From CAZILN01 sp964540005 (GTDB lineage: Bacteria > Bacteroidota > Bacteroidia > Bacteroidales > SM23-62), in assembly GCA_964540005.1 (NCBI GenBank), contig CAZILN010000302.1:1-32025 (forward strand): 32,025 nucleotides of DNA. Direction: 5' to 3'. Of the stretch, positions 1 through 8,262 are shown piece after piece. The first letter of the stretch is position 1. The number at the start of each line of letters is the position of its first letter. The notes below the pieces were generated by a model. The model had not been told where the DNA came from. It was given only the letters and a program-made list of their open reading frames with translations, and made no database searches. The position numbers and the translations under genes were made by a program.

Positions 1-1
1 A

Positions 2-2974
2 GATATCTGGGACAGCCGAAAAAGGGACAGCAAGCAGTCAATCCTGGTACCATACGAGGGCCCCGAATTGAAATCCCGGCAAAGATACTACTGGAAAGTC
101 AGGACCTGGGACCATAAAGCCCAGCCTTCCTCCTGGAGCGAACCTGCCTGGTGGGAAATGGGATTACTTAACAATACAGACTGGCAGGCCTCCTGGATAG
201 GGATGGATCTGATCGCTGAGGACCAGGCACTCACCCGATACGGCCATTGGATCACACATCCTGAGCCGGATTGCAGTAAGGATCTTTTTATCAGGAAAAA
301 ATTCGAGATACCCGAAGGTAAGCAGGCCAGAAAAGCCTTTCTCCATTTCCTGGCAGAGAAGCATGCCGGTTTCTGGATGAACGGGGAACTGTTAGGTGAA
401 GCCGATTTTAGTGGCAATATCGCAGCCCTCCAGTTACAGGATAGACTGATCCCCGGGAATAACCTTATAGCTTATACCATTAATAATAAAGCTGGCGCAG
501 ACTGTTCCATAATATTCTATATGGAGATAATTTACTCTGACGGTACCACCCAGTGGATCTCCTCCGACGGGGATTGCAGGGTATCAAAAATGAAGCAATC
601 CGGATGGAACCAGGTGGATTTCGACGATTCAGGATGGGAAAATGCCTTGTCCCTGGCGGCATACGGCAGGGGAGATCATGGATGGATAGAAGATGCTGGT
701 CCGGCTCCCCGGTCCACATTGCTGAGAAAGGAATTCACCGCCTTGAAGAAGGTCAGCAAGGCCAGGGCTTACGTATCGGGACTTGGGAATTACAAACTCT
801 GGGTGAATGGCAGCAAGATAAGTGAAGACCTGCTGACACCCGGGTGGACCGATTACTATAAGCGCGTGCAGTACCAGGTGTATGACCTGACCGAATACAT
901 CCAAAAAGGGAAGAACGCAGCCGGTATGATCCTTGGTAATATGTGGTGGTCATCCGGACTCGGATGGAACGGCGGCACACGGTACAGCAGTGGCCCGGTA
1001 AGGGGACTGTGCCAGATAGAGATAGAATATACCGATGGAAGCACCGGGCAGATCGTTACCGATGAAAGCTGGTCCACGCATCTTTCACCCATAGTCGACA
1101 ATACTATTTACCACGGCGAGGTGTATGATGCCCGCCTGGAGACAGAGGGATGGGCCTCACCCGGATTGGATGAAGGTGATTGGAAGCCGGCGAGTGTATT
1201 CACCCGTGAGAAAGATCTTATCCTTAGCAGCCAGTTTGCCCCTCCGATCCGGATCATGAATAAAATCGAGCCTGTGAGCATTACTGAAGTCAGTCCGGGA
1301 AAATTCGTATTTGATATGGGTAAAAATATGGTCGGATTTGCCCGCCTAACGCTCACCGGTGAAAGAGGTACCGAGGTAAAGCTGAGGTTTGCCGAATTGC
1401 TGCACGATGACGGCACTGTGGCCCAGGAGAACCTGCGCTCAGCCAAAGCTACTGATTTCTATATCCTTAAAGGCGGAGGTACAGAGACCTGGGAACCTGC
1501 ATTCACCTATCACGGCTTCCGGTACGTGCAGGTGGAAGGTTTTCCGGGGACACCCACCAGCGCGAACCTGACCGGACTGCAAATATATTCCAGCGCTGAA
1601 CAAACAGGTTATTTTAAATGCTCCAACGATCTGATCAACAGCATACATAAGAATATCCTGAACGGACAGAGGGGAAACATGCACTCTGTGCCAACCGACT
1701 GTCCCCAGCGTGATGAAAGGCTTGGCTGGACCGGGGATGCACAGATGTTTGCTCCCACGGCCAGTTACAATATGAACATGGCAGGTTTCTTTGGCAAGTG
1801 GATGCGCGATCTGACCGACAGCCAGAGCGAAGAGGGATACATTCACGATGTCAATCCTGCTATTGTCGTTGAAGGTCCGGGTAAACCCGCATGGGCCGAT
1901 GCAGTAACAATAGTTCCCTGGATGGTTTATAAATTCTATGGTGATAAGAAGATCATTAAGGATAACTATGAGGGCATGAAAGCTTTCGTGGAATATATGA
2001 TCAGTAATAGTAAAAACGGCTTATATATCTTCGATCAGAACGGCTGGGCCGGATATGGCGACTGGATCTCGGTTGTCCCTTCACCCGGACAACCAATCTC
2101 CGCGGCATATTATTATTACAGTAACAGGCTGCTCTCGCAAATGGCCGGGGTGATCGGTAAGGAGAATGATGCGAAGAAATATGCTGAAAATGCCTCTAAA
2201 ATCGCTGAAACATTTAACAACAAATACCTTGACAGGAAAACCAATAATTACCCTTCTGCCACACAGACCGCCAACCTGCTTCCCCTGGCATTCGGTATTT
2301 GCCCGGAGGATATCAGGCAGGAAGTAGCAGATAATATTGCTGCCGATGTCATCAAAAGAGGCAAGCACCCGTCTACCGGTTTCCTGGGAACTGGCTATAT
2401 ACTGCCCATATTGAGCGAATACGGTTATCATGAGCTGGCGTATGAAACAGCTACCCAGACCAGCTATCCCAGCTGGGGATACATGGTGGAAAACGGGGCA
2501 ACTTCCATGTGGGAGCTATGGAACTCGGATACCGAGCCACCCGACCAGATGAATTCAAGGAACCATTTTGCCCTGGGATCTTTGGGTGAATGGTTCTATG
2601 CTTACCTGGCAGGCATCAGGCCGGCAAGCGATGAACCGGGATTCAGACACTCAATAATCAAGCCCATGCCTGCAGGTGATCTTACCTGGGCCAGTGCCAA
2701 ACTCTATACTGCATACGGACCCCTTGCCTGCGACTGGGAATTATCTGTGGAAGGGCTCAGCATGCAGGTGATTGTCCCGGCCAACACCTGGGCCACCATT
2801 CATATACCCCTGGCCGGTGATACCGATCCAGTACTCAGTGAAAACGGGATCCTTATCTGGTCCCCCAACAAGGCTGCTGCTGATATACCGGCTGCGCTCG
2901 AGCTCATTGAGGTTACAGAAAATGAGATCATTCTGAAGGCCATGGCAGGGAGTTTTCATTTTATTGTCGAATAG
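2..2974 (+). CDS. GH78 alpha-L-rhamnosidase (5' end outside window)
   Basis: Hydrolyses terminal alpha-L-rhamnose from rhamnose-containing polysaccharides or glycosides, probably in the periplasm or at the cell surface. The frame is open from base 2, and the residues before the TTG at 68 (DIWDSRKRDSKQS and onward) match the start of the family's N-terminal beta-domain, so the gene begins upstream and 68 is not the true start. At least 990 residues are visible; any signal peptide is missing. The GH78 catalytic-domain signature CPQRDERLGWTGDAQ contains the conserved acid Glu. Further on come GATSMWELWN, with the second conserved Glu, and RNHFALGSLGEWFY, the usual C-terminal His-containing motif. 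Beta-sandwich domains precede the (alpha/alpha)6 barrel, and a short beta domain follows it. The next gene starts 3 bases after the stop, so an operon is likely. Family assignment is firm; the natural substrate is inferred from the neighbouring GH105-like gene. Confidence 0.95.
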   Translation, partial: DIWDSRKRDSKQSILVPYEGPELKSRQRYYWKVRTWDHKAQPSSWSEPAWWEMGLLNNTDWQASWIGMDLIAEDQALTRYGHWITHPEPDCSKDLFIRKKFEIPEGKQARKAFLHFLAEKHAGFWMNGELLGEADFSGNIAALQLQDRLIPGNNLIAYTINNKAGADCSIIFYMEIIYSDGTTQWISSDGDCRVSKMKQSGWNQVDFDDSGWENALSLAAYGRGDHGWIEDAGPAPRSTLLRKEFTALKKVSKARAYVSGLGNYKLWVNGSKISEDLLTPGWTDYYKRVQYQVYDLTEYIQKGKNAAGMILGNMWWSSGLGWNGGTRYSSGPVRGLCQIEIEYTDGSTGQIVTDESWSTHLSPIVDNTIYHGEVYDARLETEGWASPGLDEGDWKPASVFTREKDLILSSQFAPPIRIMNKIEPVSITEVSPGKFVFDMGKNMVGFARLTLTGERGTEVKLRFAELLHDDGTVAQENLRSAKATDFYILKGGGTETWEPAFTYHGFRYVQVEGFPGTPTSANLTGLQIYSSAEQTGYFKCSNDLINSIHKNILNGQRGNMHSVPTDCPQRDERLGWTGDAQMFAPTASYNMNMAGFFGKWMRDLTDSQSEEGYIHDVNPAIVVEGPGKPAWADAVTIVPWMVYKFYGDKKIIKDNYEGMKAFVEYMISNSKNGLYIFDQNGWAGYGDWISVVPSPGQPISAAYYYYSNRLLSQMAGVIGKENDAKKYAENASKIAETFNNKYLDRKTNNYPSATQTANLLPLAFGICPEDIRQEVADNIAADVIKRGKHPSTGFLGTGYILPILSEYGYHELAYETATQTSYPSWGYMVENGATSMWELWNSDTEPPDQMNSRNHFALGSLGEWFYAYLAGIRPASDEPGFRHSIIKPMPAGDLTWASAKLYTAYGPLACDWELSVEGLSMQVIVPANTWATIHIPLAGDTDPVLSENGILIWSPNKAAADIPAALELIEVTENEIILKAMAGSFHFIVE

Positions 2975-2977
2975 CGG

Positions 2978-3976
2978 ATGAAGCTGTCGAGAAGGAGATT
3001 CATAAAAACTTCCGGAACTGTTATCCTGGGTTCAGGGATGTTTCTGCATCCCTCCTGCAGCAAGAAACCGGGAGATGAGCTGAAAACCCTCACATTGGAC
3101 TATATAGGTCCGGGTACCCGCTACAGGGATGTCTCCTCCCTTTTTGCAGGAATAGAAAAAATTAAGCTTGTTGAAAGCGATCTTGAACGATCCGTATTTG
3201 GAAGTTCCCAATTGGCTTTTGTCTGCAATCCCTTAAGCAGCCGTGCAGTAGTTACCATGATGCTTCTGGAGCAGGGGAAGGATGTCATGGTCCTGCCTCC
3301 CCTTGCAGGCAGCTATGAAGAGTTTGATGCCTTGCAGAGAACCTGTAACCAGCTTGACCGGCGCCTGGCCCTTCTCAATCCCCTTCATTATCTTCCGGCT
3401 GTCATTAAACTGAGGGAACTGATCCCTGCCGCGACTCCCGGCCGTATCAGCCATGCAGAGATAAGGATGAACCCAAAGTATTCATACCCTCTGATTCCGG
3501 GTATTCAAGGAGAGCTGGGAGAAGGTATCTTTCATGTCCAGCTGATTAACGAGTTTACATCCTCCTGGCCCTTATCTGTCACATCAAAAGATACGGATGG
3601 AGGTATAGCGGCAGCCGGTGACACAGCAACTGAGCTGGAATTTGAATACAACGATATGATCCTGACATACAGGCCGGACCCTGATCTTCAGGCCTGGGAA
3701 CTCAGTATTACAACCGAAAACGTATCCTACCTTCTGGACCATACGGGCATGCTTCAGACAGGCAATCAGGAAGTACTGGTACCGGCAGAGAAAAACGGAA
3801 TTATAAATGGCATGCAAAAATCAGCCAGGGATTTTATTGATTCGGTAAGGATCTGGAAGGAGCCGGAATCGAACCCGGTAGAAGGTATGATGCAACTCTC
3901 AATAAATATGGCTGTATCAGCAGCGGTCCGGACGGGAAGCCGGATCGAAATGACAGAGACAGATGAAACAGTTTGA
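2978..3976 (+). CDS. Tat-exported, degenerate Gfo/Idh/MocA-like protein
   Basis: A 332-residue protein starting with a twin-arginine signal (SRRRFIK) followed by a hydrophobic stretch and a possible lipobox Cys near residue 27. The segment at about 80-115 resembles the Rossmann part of Gfo/Idh/MocA oxidoreductases: an 'AFVCNPLSSRA' strand-loop, then 'LLEQGKDVMVLPPLAGS' where the family normally has 'aGKHVLxEKPLA'. The family's catalytic EKP Lys is therefore replaced. LNPLHYLPAVIKLRELI at about 133-149 matches the helix that begins the C-terminal domain. No N-terminal GxGxxG nucleotide-binding motif is seen. I infer a catalytically altered or dead relative acting in the periplasm on sugars released by the flanking glycosidases. 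It lies 3 bases after the GH78 gene and overlaps the next gene by 14 bases, so it is almost certainly co-transcribed. Fold assignment is moderately sure; function is unknown. Confidence 0.7.
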   Translation: MKLSRRRFIKTSGTVILGSGMFLHPSCSKKPGDELKTLTLDYIGPGTRYRDVSSLFAGIEKIKLVESDLERSVFGSSQLAFVCNPLSSRAVVTMMLLEQGKDVMVLPPLAGSYEEFDALQRTCNQLDRRLALLNPLHYLPAVIKLRELIPAATPGRISHAEIRMNPKYSYPLIPGIQGELGEGIFHVQLINEFTSSWPLSVTSKDTDGGIAAAGDTATELEFEYNDMILTYRPDPDLQAWELSITTENVSYLLDHTGMLQTGNQEVLVPAEKNGIINGMQKSARDFIDSVRIWKEPESNPVEGMMQLSINMAVSAAVRTGSRIEMTETDETV

Positions 3977-4997
3977 TCCCTTACTTATAGGAGGCAGGGT
4001 GGCCGGCACTATTATGGGTTCAGCCGGGAAATATGCCAGCTATACAACTGACCTTGGCCTCGAAGGATTGCTGTATCTCTATGATGCCAGCAAGGACAGA
4101 AAATACCTGGATCATGTGCTGGAAGTCTGGAAATTCAGGGAATCGAAAAAGGCAGATGGACTGAACCTGGATATACTGTTCACCTGTCTTCATTTTGAAA
4201 CCTACCTGCGTACCGGCGATAAAAAGTTCATCGCGGATTTTCTGCAGAAAGCAGAGGAGTTACATGCCATGCTGCCCAGGGACCAGGAAGGTGCGGTCTG
4301 CAATCTCAGGCAACCAGAAAAAAGACAGATATCTGTCGATATGCTCCAGGCATATGCGGTTTTTATGGCCCGGGCCGGCTGGCTGAGCGGCGAATCAGAA
4401 TTTTATAATACATGCACCAACCAGTACCAGCTGTTCAGGAATATACTCAGAAACCACGAAACCGGTTTATGGCACCGGGGCAGGAACTGGACGGGAACAC
4501 CGGGTGAGCTTTCTCCCGGGTACTGGAACCGCGGTCAGGGCTGGGTGCTGCGGGGCATAGTAAACAGCCTGGAATACCTGCCAAAGGATTCGGTTTACTT
4601 CTCAATGATGATTGAAGTATTAAAGGAATTTACCGGGGACCTGCTAAAATACCAGGATGTAAGAGGGATGTGGCATCAGTTAGCGGATCACCCTGAATCC
4701 TATCCTGAAACAAGCGGTACTGCTATGTTTGTCCATTACCTGTACAAGGCCTTCCACCGGGGCTGGCTCTCCCGGGACCCATTCATGAATGCTGCTGAGA
4801 ATGCCATTAAATCCCTGCTTGGTTTTGTGCGGGAGGATGGAACCATACTGAACACCAGCCTTGGAGCCAGTCCCCAAAGTAGTATTGAAAGTTACCTTTA
4901 CAAACCTGCCGTTCCGGGAGATCCTCATTCCGCCGGTTACATGCTTATGGCCTGTGCCGGACCCTACCTGGCCAGATCCCCTGTATCCATGGTATAA
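3963..4997 (+). CDS. GH105/GH88-like unsaturated uronyl hydrolase
   Basis: Probably removes the unsaturated uronic acid left at the non-reducing end of oligosaccharides by a polysaccharide lyase, as in rhamnogalacturonan or ulvan breakdown. The 344-residue protein has the (alpha/alpha)6 features of GH105 (YteR/YesR type): SVDML with the likely catalytic Asp126, GLWHRG at about 168-173, GYWNRGQGW at 186-194 (family W-x-RGNGW) and PETSGTAMF around 240. No N-terminal signal peptide is visible, so a cytoplasmic location is possible, or the true start may differ. The ATG at 3963 overlaps the end of the preceding gene by 14 bases, which indicates translational coupling. Together with the GH78 gene it forms a rhamnose/uronate-processing unit. 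GH88 cannot be fully excluded. Confidence 0.88.
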   Translation: MKQFDPLLIGGRVAGTIMGSAGKYASYTTDLGLEGLLYLYDASKDRKYLDHVLEVWKFRESKKADGLNLDILFTCLHFETYLRTGDKKFIADFLQKAEELHAMLPRDQEGAVCNLRQPEKRQISVDMLQAYAVFMARAGWLSGESEFYNTCTNQYQLFRNILRNHETGLWHRGRNWTGTPGELSPGYWNRGQGWVLRGIVNSLEYLPKDSVYFSMMIEVLKEFTGDLLKYQDVRGMWHQLADHPESYPETSGTAMFVHYLYKAFHRGWLSRDPFMNAAENAIKSLLGFVREDGTILNTSLGASPQSSIESYLYKPAVPGDPHSAGYMLMACAGPYLARSPVSMV

Positions 4998-5226
4998 TAT
5001 TGTCAGCACACCGGTCAGCAAACCTGTCTGAAACCTGTCTGAAACCTGAGCTCTGATCAGCCACTAATTATTTTGTACGGATCAGTCGTATCACATTTTT
5101 CTCCTTTTCGGCTCCGACAAGATTATCCAAGCGGTATATAATCATCCCCTGTTCATTTCCCGGATTGTCCAAAAATCTTATTTTTACAGTAAAATAAATA
5201 AGCGCCCTATTTAACAACCTTGAACT
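4998..5226. other. Intergenic gap with small tandem repeat
   Basis: No confident gene in these 229 bases. Positions 5020-5048 hold two tandem copies of an 11-mer (aaacctgtctg) and a partial third. A TATTTTTA box at about 5179-5186 could be the -7 element for the gene at 5227, but no good -33 element lies at the expected spacing. On the minus strand an open frame of about 50 codons ends with a TAA at 5068-5070 and looks protein-like, but it has no convincing start and I could not assign it. Confidence 0.4.
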
Positions 5227-5703
5227 ATGAACCCGGTATTTCATTCAGTGGTCCTCTTTGTTACAGATATTAAGAGATCCAGGGAATTCTACACTTCTGT
5301 CCTGAAACTGGAAATCGAATATGATTTCGGGAAAAACATCGCTTTTAAAAACGGCCTGTCGATCTGGGAGATCATGGAAGACCACCCTATCGCTGCTACA
5401 GGCGAACACAATGAAACAGGTATTAAAAAAGCCTTCGAGGTATATTTCGAAACGGAGGACCTGGAGAGCATACAATCAGGTATTGCAGAATACCGGCTGG
5501 AATACCTTCATGATATGCTGGAGGAGCCATGGGGACAACGAACCATCCGCTTTTATGACCCGGATAACAACCTGATCGAGGTTGGGGAAAGCATGCATGC
5601 CTTTGTCAGCAGGATGGCGGCTTCAGGTTTGTCCGAGCAGGAGATTGCTGAAAAGACCACCATACCTGCCGAAATCGTCAGGAAAATCCTGTCCGGGACC
5701 TAG
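5227..5703 (+). CDS. VOC (glyoxalase/bleomycin resistance-like) protein with HTH-like tail
   Basis: A 158-residue vicinal-oxygen-chelate fold protein. The beta-alpha-beta start (FHSVVLFVTDIKRSREFYTSVL), the central FEVYFETEDLE strand and the terminal IRFYDPDNNLIEVGE motif are typical of VOC proteins, with a His near the N-terminus and Glu residues in the late strands as candidate metal ligands. After the fold, residues about 131-156 (SGLSEQEIAEKTTIPAEIVRKIL) form two short helices resembling a helix-turn-helix or recruitment tail. Similar tails occur in a subgroup of single-domain VOC proteins, so this is probably a native architecture. Substrate unknown; it may be a lyase, isomerase or binding protein. 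It stands alone, convergent with the TonB-dependent receptor gene. Confidence 0.85.
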   Translation: MNPVFHSVVLFVTDIKRSREFYTSVLKLEIEYDFGKNIAFKNGLSIWEIMEDHPIAATGEHNETGIKKAFEVYFETEDLESIQSGIAEYRLEYLHDMLEEPWGQRTIRFYDPDNNLIEVGESMHAFVSRMAASGLSEQEIAEKTTIPAEIVRKILSGT

Positions 5704-5812
5704 ATCATTGAAGTTCCTCGCCGCAAGCGGCATGAACCGGAACGAAGTGGAACTCGACGGAGTCAATGCGCTCGCAGGATTGAGAGTAAAACCAGGATTT
5801 TATGGTTCGGGT
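5704..5812. other. Convergent intergenic spacer with small GC hairpin
   Basis: These 109 bases lie between two converging genes and hold a palindrome gccgcaagcggc (5720-5731) but no following T-run on either strand. A conventional terminator is therefore not clear. The composition is more GC-rich than other gaps here and the plus strand stays open in one frame, but no protein is recognised. Confidence 0.3.
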
Positions 5813-8146
5813 TCAGAATTCTATCCTGTAGCTCAGCACCGGTATAATTCCCATCTGCGTGTATGTCTCCACCGACTGGGTCTCACTGTCAAAATAATCA
5901 CCCATAATATTCAGCCTGTTGATCACATTCTGTATATCGAGCTCGATGACGTGGCTGCTCCTGTTTCTTTCCACGCGGTAATGTGCTTTAAAATCAAACC
6001 TGATAAAATCCTCCCTCTTTTCAGAATATGCCTTATCCGAATCCCTGACTGTATATCCTTCCAGGATAGAGCTTTCAAGATTTACAGGAGTATATCTTTG
6101 TCCACCGGCTATTATACTCCTCAGGCTGATACCTATAGTTCTGGGAATGATTTCCTTACCTAACGCAAACTCTTTACCCGCAAGCACATTGAAAATATAA
6201 TTGCCGTTATAGCGGGTATCCCGTTCGACTCCGTCACTGCCTGTATACCTGGATTCATACAGGGATCCGGTTACCAGGAAATAATAGTTATTGGTAAAGA
6301 ATTTCTCAAGGGTTATCTCGGTTCCGTAATTTGTACCTGTACCCTTATTCGACAGTCGTTGCGTAGCGATACCATAGCTGTGGTTCAGAGCGGAAAAAGA
6401 GCTGAGGGTATCGGCTTCAACCGGTATCCTGTAAAGATCCTGGTAATATAATTCTGTTTTCAGTTTCAGGTCTTTTGTCAGCATATATTCATAAGCCAGT
6501 ACATAATGACGGGCCTTTGCCAGTTCCAGCTCCTTGTTGGGCCTGCTGAAAGAGCCATCTTCTGAGTATACACGGGCAAAATAATTGGTTAGGGTCTCCA
6601 CCTTTGAATGTACCCCTATACCGGCACTGAATGACTGCCTGGGATGAAACTGCCACTTCATTCCAATCCTGGGTTCGATAGAATAATTCCCGTTGAGTTT
6701 CAGATAAGTATGGTGAAATCCCGAATTAAAACTGAGATTTTCAGTAGCCCGGAATCTCCAGCCAGTATAGGTCTGCACCATAGCTGTCTGTCCGTCTTCA
6801 TCAACCTCTGCAATCATTCTTCCTTCTTCCTCATTGAAATGATCTGTAAAAACATTAAAACCCATATGACTGTAAATCACCCCTGCCTTTAAATAATGCC
6901 GTGAATTAATCTTATGATTCAGGGATGTCTGGGCTTTATAGCTGGTATAATTAAAATCCTCCCGGCCCCACAGCTGAAAGGCATCCGATTCATTCAGTTC
7001 GGAATAACTCCAGACATTTCTTGAACCTGTGACTGCCAGTGTGCTGTTTATATATGTATTATCTCCCAGGAGGAACAGGTGTTTTATCCCTGATACTCCC
7101 ATATCTGTGGCAAAATCATTATGCCAGTCGGAATAATCTTCGATGATCTTGCTCATGCCACCTAGTCCGAACAAAGAGAAACTACCTGCCCGCCTGGTTG
7201 GGACATGAATATTAAAAGTCAAATCCTGAAATTCGGGGACGGCATCCCCGGCAATCTTGATACCTATGGTATTCAGCATGGCAAGTGAGGAATACCTGTA
7301 ATTTAAGAGGTAAGATGCCTGCTGTCCCTGAACGAGGGGTCCCTCGGCCGAGCCTTCAAATCCTATGATTCCTGCCTGCAGGGTATATTCTCTCTGTTCG
7401 TTATTTCCTTTGCGGAGGTTAATATCAAAAACCCCCGAATAGGCATTTCCGTATTCTGCCGGGAAGGCTGCAGTATAAAAATCCGACTTGTCCATTGTGG
7501 TGCTGTTCAGGATACTTATTGGTCCCCCTGTTGCCCCCTCCTCGGAAAAATGATTGGGATTGGGGATTTCCACTCCTTCCAGGCGCCACAATAATCCACG
7601 GGGGGAATTCCCCCTTATTATTATGTCGTTGTTCCCACCCGGGTCAGCTGCCACTCCGGCATAGGAAACTGCCATCCGTGCCGGATCATGAAACCCCCCA
7701 GCATAACGCTTGGTTTCTTCCACTGTAAATGACCGTGCACTTACAGTAGCCATTGTGTTCAGAGCATCTCCCTTGTTCCGGCCGGCAATCACGGTAACTT
7801 CCTCGAGCCGGATCAGTGACTCCGTAAGCTCTATGTTCAATATAACTTCCTTCCCGGAGCCAAGCAGGACGGCATTTATTGTTTTTGGTTCATACCCGAG
7901 GTAAAATACATTGATATCGTATCTTCCCACATGTAATTTCTCAAACTTAAAAGCTCCGTCATTATCCGTAATGATTCCGACCAGTGGGTCTGTACCTGCA
8001 ATGACAAGACTGACCCCTACCAGGGGTATCTTCGTATCGGCATCTGTAACCCTCCCCCTGATCGTCTGGGTCGGTTGATGCGAAGCATAAACCGCTGATA
8101 TATTTATGGATAGTATAATTAAAATGTTCAGGATTATTCGTTGCAT
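5813..8146 (-). CDS. TonB-dependent receptor with carboxypeptidase-regulatory-like domain
   Basis: A 777-residue outer-membrane beta-barrel for energy-dependent uptake through the TonB-ExbBD system. A signal peptide (about residues 1-21, ending ...AVYA) is followed by a carboxypeptidase-regulatory-like domain at about 28-113 (TIRGRVTDADTKIPLVGVSL). Next is a plug domain at about 120-240, with DIIIRGNSPRGLLWRLEGVE and AEYGNAYSGVFDINLR motifs, and then the barrel. The last residue is Phe (YRIEF), as expected for BAM-inserted barrels. No SusD-like partner is adjacent, so this is a stand-alone receptor rather than a SusCD pair. The ligand cannot be read from the sequence; a metal complex, a peptide or a small glycan are all possible. 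It is transcribed divergently from the dehydrogenase gene at 8263. Confidence 0.93.
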   Translation of the reverse strand: MQRIILNILIILSINISAVYASHQPTQTIRGRVTDADTKIPLVGVSLVIAGTDPLVGIITDNDGAFKFEKLHVGRYDINVFYLGYEPKTINAVLLGSGKEVILNIELTESLIRLEEVTVIAGRNKGDALNTMATVSARSFTVEETKRYAGGFHDPARMAVSYAGVAADPGGNNDIIIRGNSPRGLLWRLEGVEIPNPNHFSEEGATGGPISILNSTTMDKSDFYTAAFPAEYGNAYSGVFDINLRKGNNEQREYTLQAGIIGFEGSAEGPLVQGQQASYLLNYRYSSLAMLNTIGIKIAGDAVPEFQDLTFNIHVPTRRAGSFSLFGLGGMSKIIEDYSDWHNDFATDMGVSGIKHLFLLGDNTYINSTLAVTGSRNVWSYSELNESDAFQLWGREDFNYTSYKAQTSLNHKINSRHYLKAGVIYSHMGFNVFTDHFNEEEGRMIAEVDEDGQTAMVQTYTGWRFRATENLSFNSGFHHTYLKLNGNYSIEPRIGMKWQFHPRQSFSAGIGVHSKVETLTNYFARVYSEDGSFSRPNKELELAKARHYVLAYEYMLTKDLKLKTELYYQDLYRIPVEADTLSSFSALNHSYGIATQRLSNKGTGTNYGTEITLEKFFTNNYYFLVTGSLYESRYTGSDGVERDTRYNGNYIFNVLAGKEFALGKEIIPRTIGISLRSIIAGGQRYTPVNLESSILEGYTVRDSDKAYSEKREDFIRFDFKAHYRVERNRSSHVIELDIQNVINRLNIMGDYFDSETQSVETYTQMGIIPVLSYRIEF

Positions 8147-8217
8147 GGTTTCTTGTTTTTCAGCTCAGCTTTAGAAAATGCTATTCACCAATAACAGACA
8201 GATCAATTTCACACGGG

Positions 8218-8248
8218 TTGCAAATTTTATTTATTGTATTTTTATTTG
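8218..8248 (+). promoter_or_regulatory. Candidate Bacteroidota-type promoter for the dehydrogenase
   Basis: TTG at 8218-8220, a 20-base spacer, then TTTATTTG at 8241-8248, which matches TAnnTTTG except at the second base. Transcription would start near 8255, just before the ATG at 8263. This supports 8263, not the upstream TTG at 8218, as the translation start. Confidence 0.35.
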
Positions 8249-8262
8249 ATTATAATCTCAAC

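Noticed and set aside
5020..5048. CRISPR-like direct repeats
   Set aside because: Only two full 11-base copies in direct tandem with no spacers; a slippage-type repeat.
5720..5731. Rho-independent terminator
   Set aside because: The palindrome has a two-base loop and no T-run on either side.
5582..6163. 193-residue plus-strand frame overlapping the VOC gene end and the receptor gene
   Set aside because: Most of it is antisense to the TonB-dependent receptor and the start lies inside the VOC gene; only the 5704-5812 spacer part is otherwise unexplained.
8218..8262. TTG start extending the dehydrogenase by 15 residues
   Set aside because: The extension has no homology and overlaps a likely promoter; the ATG at 8263 matches the normal N-terminus.
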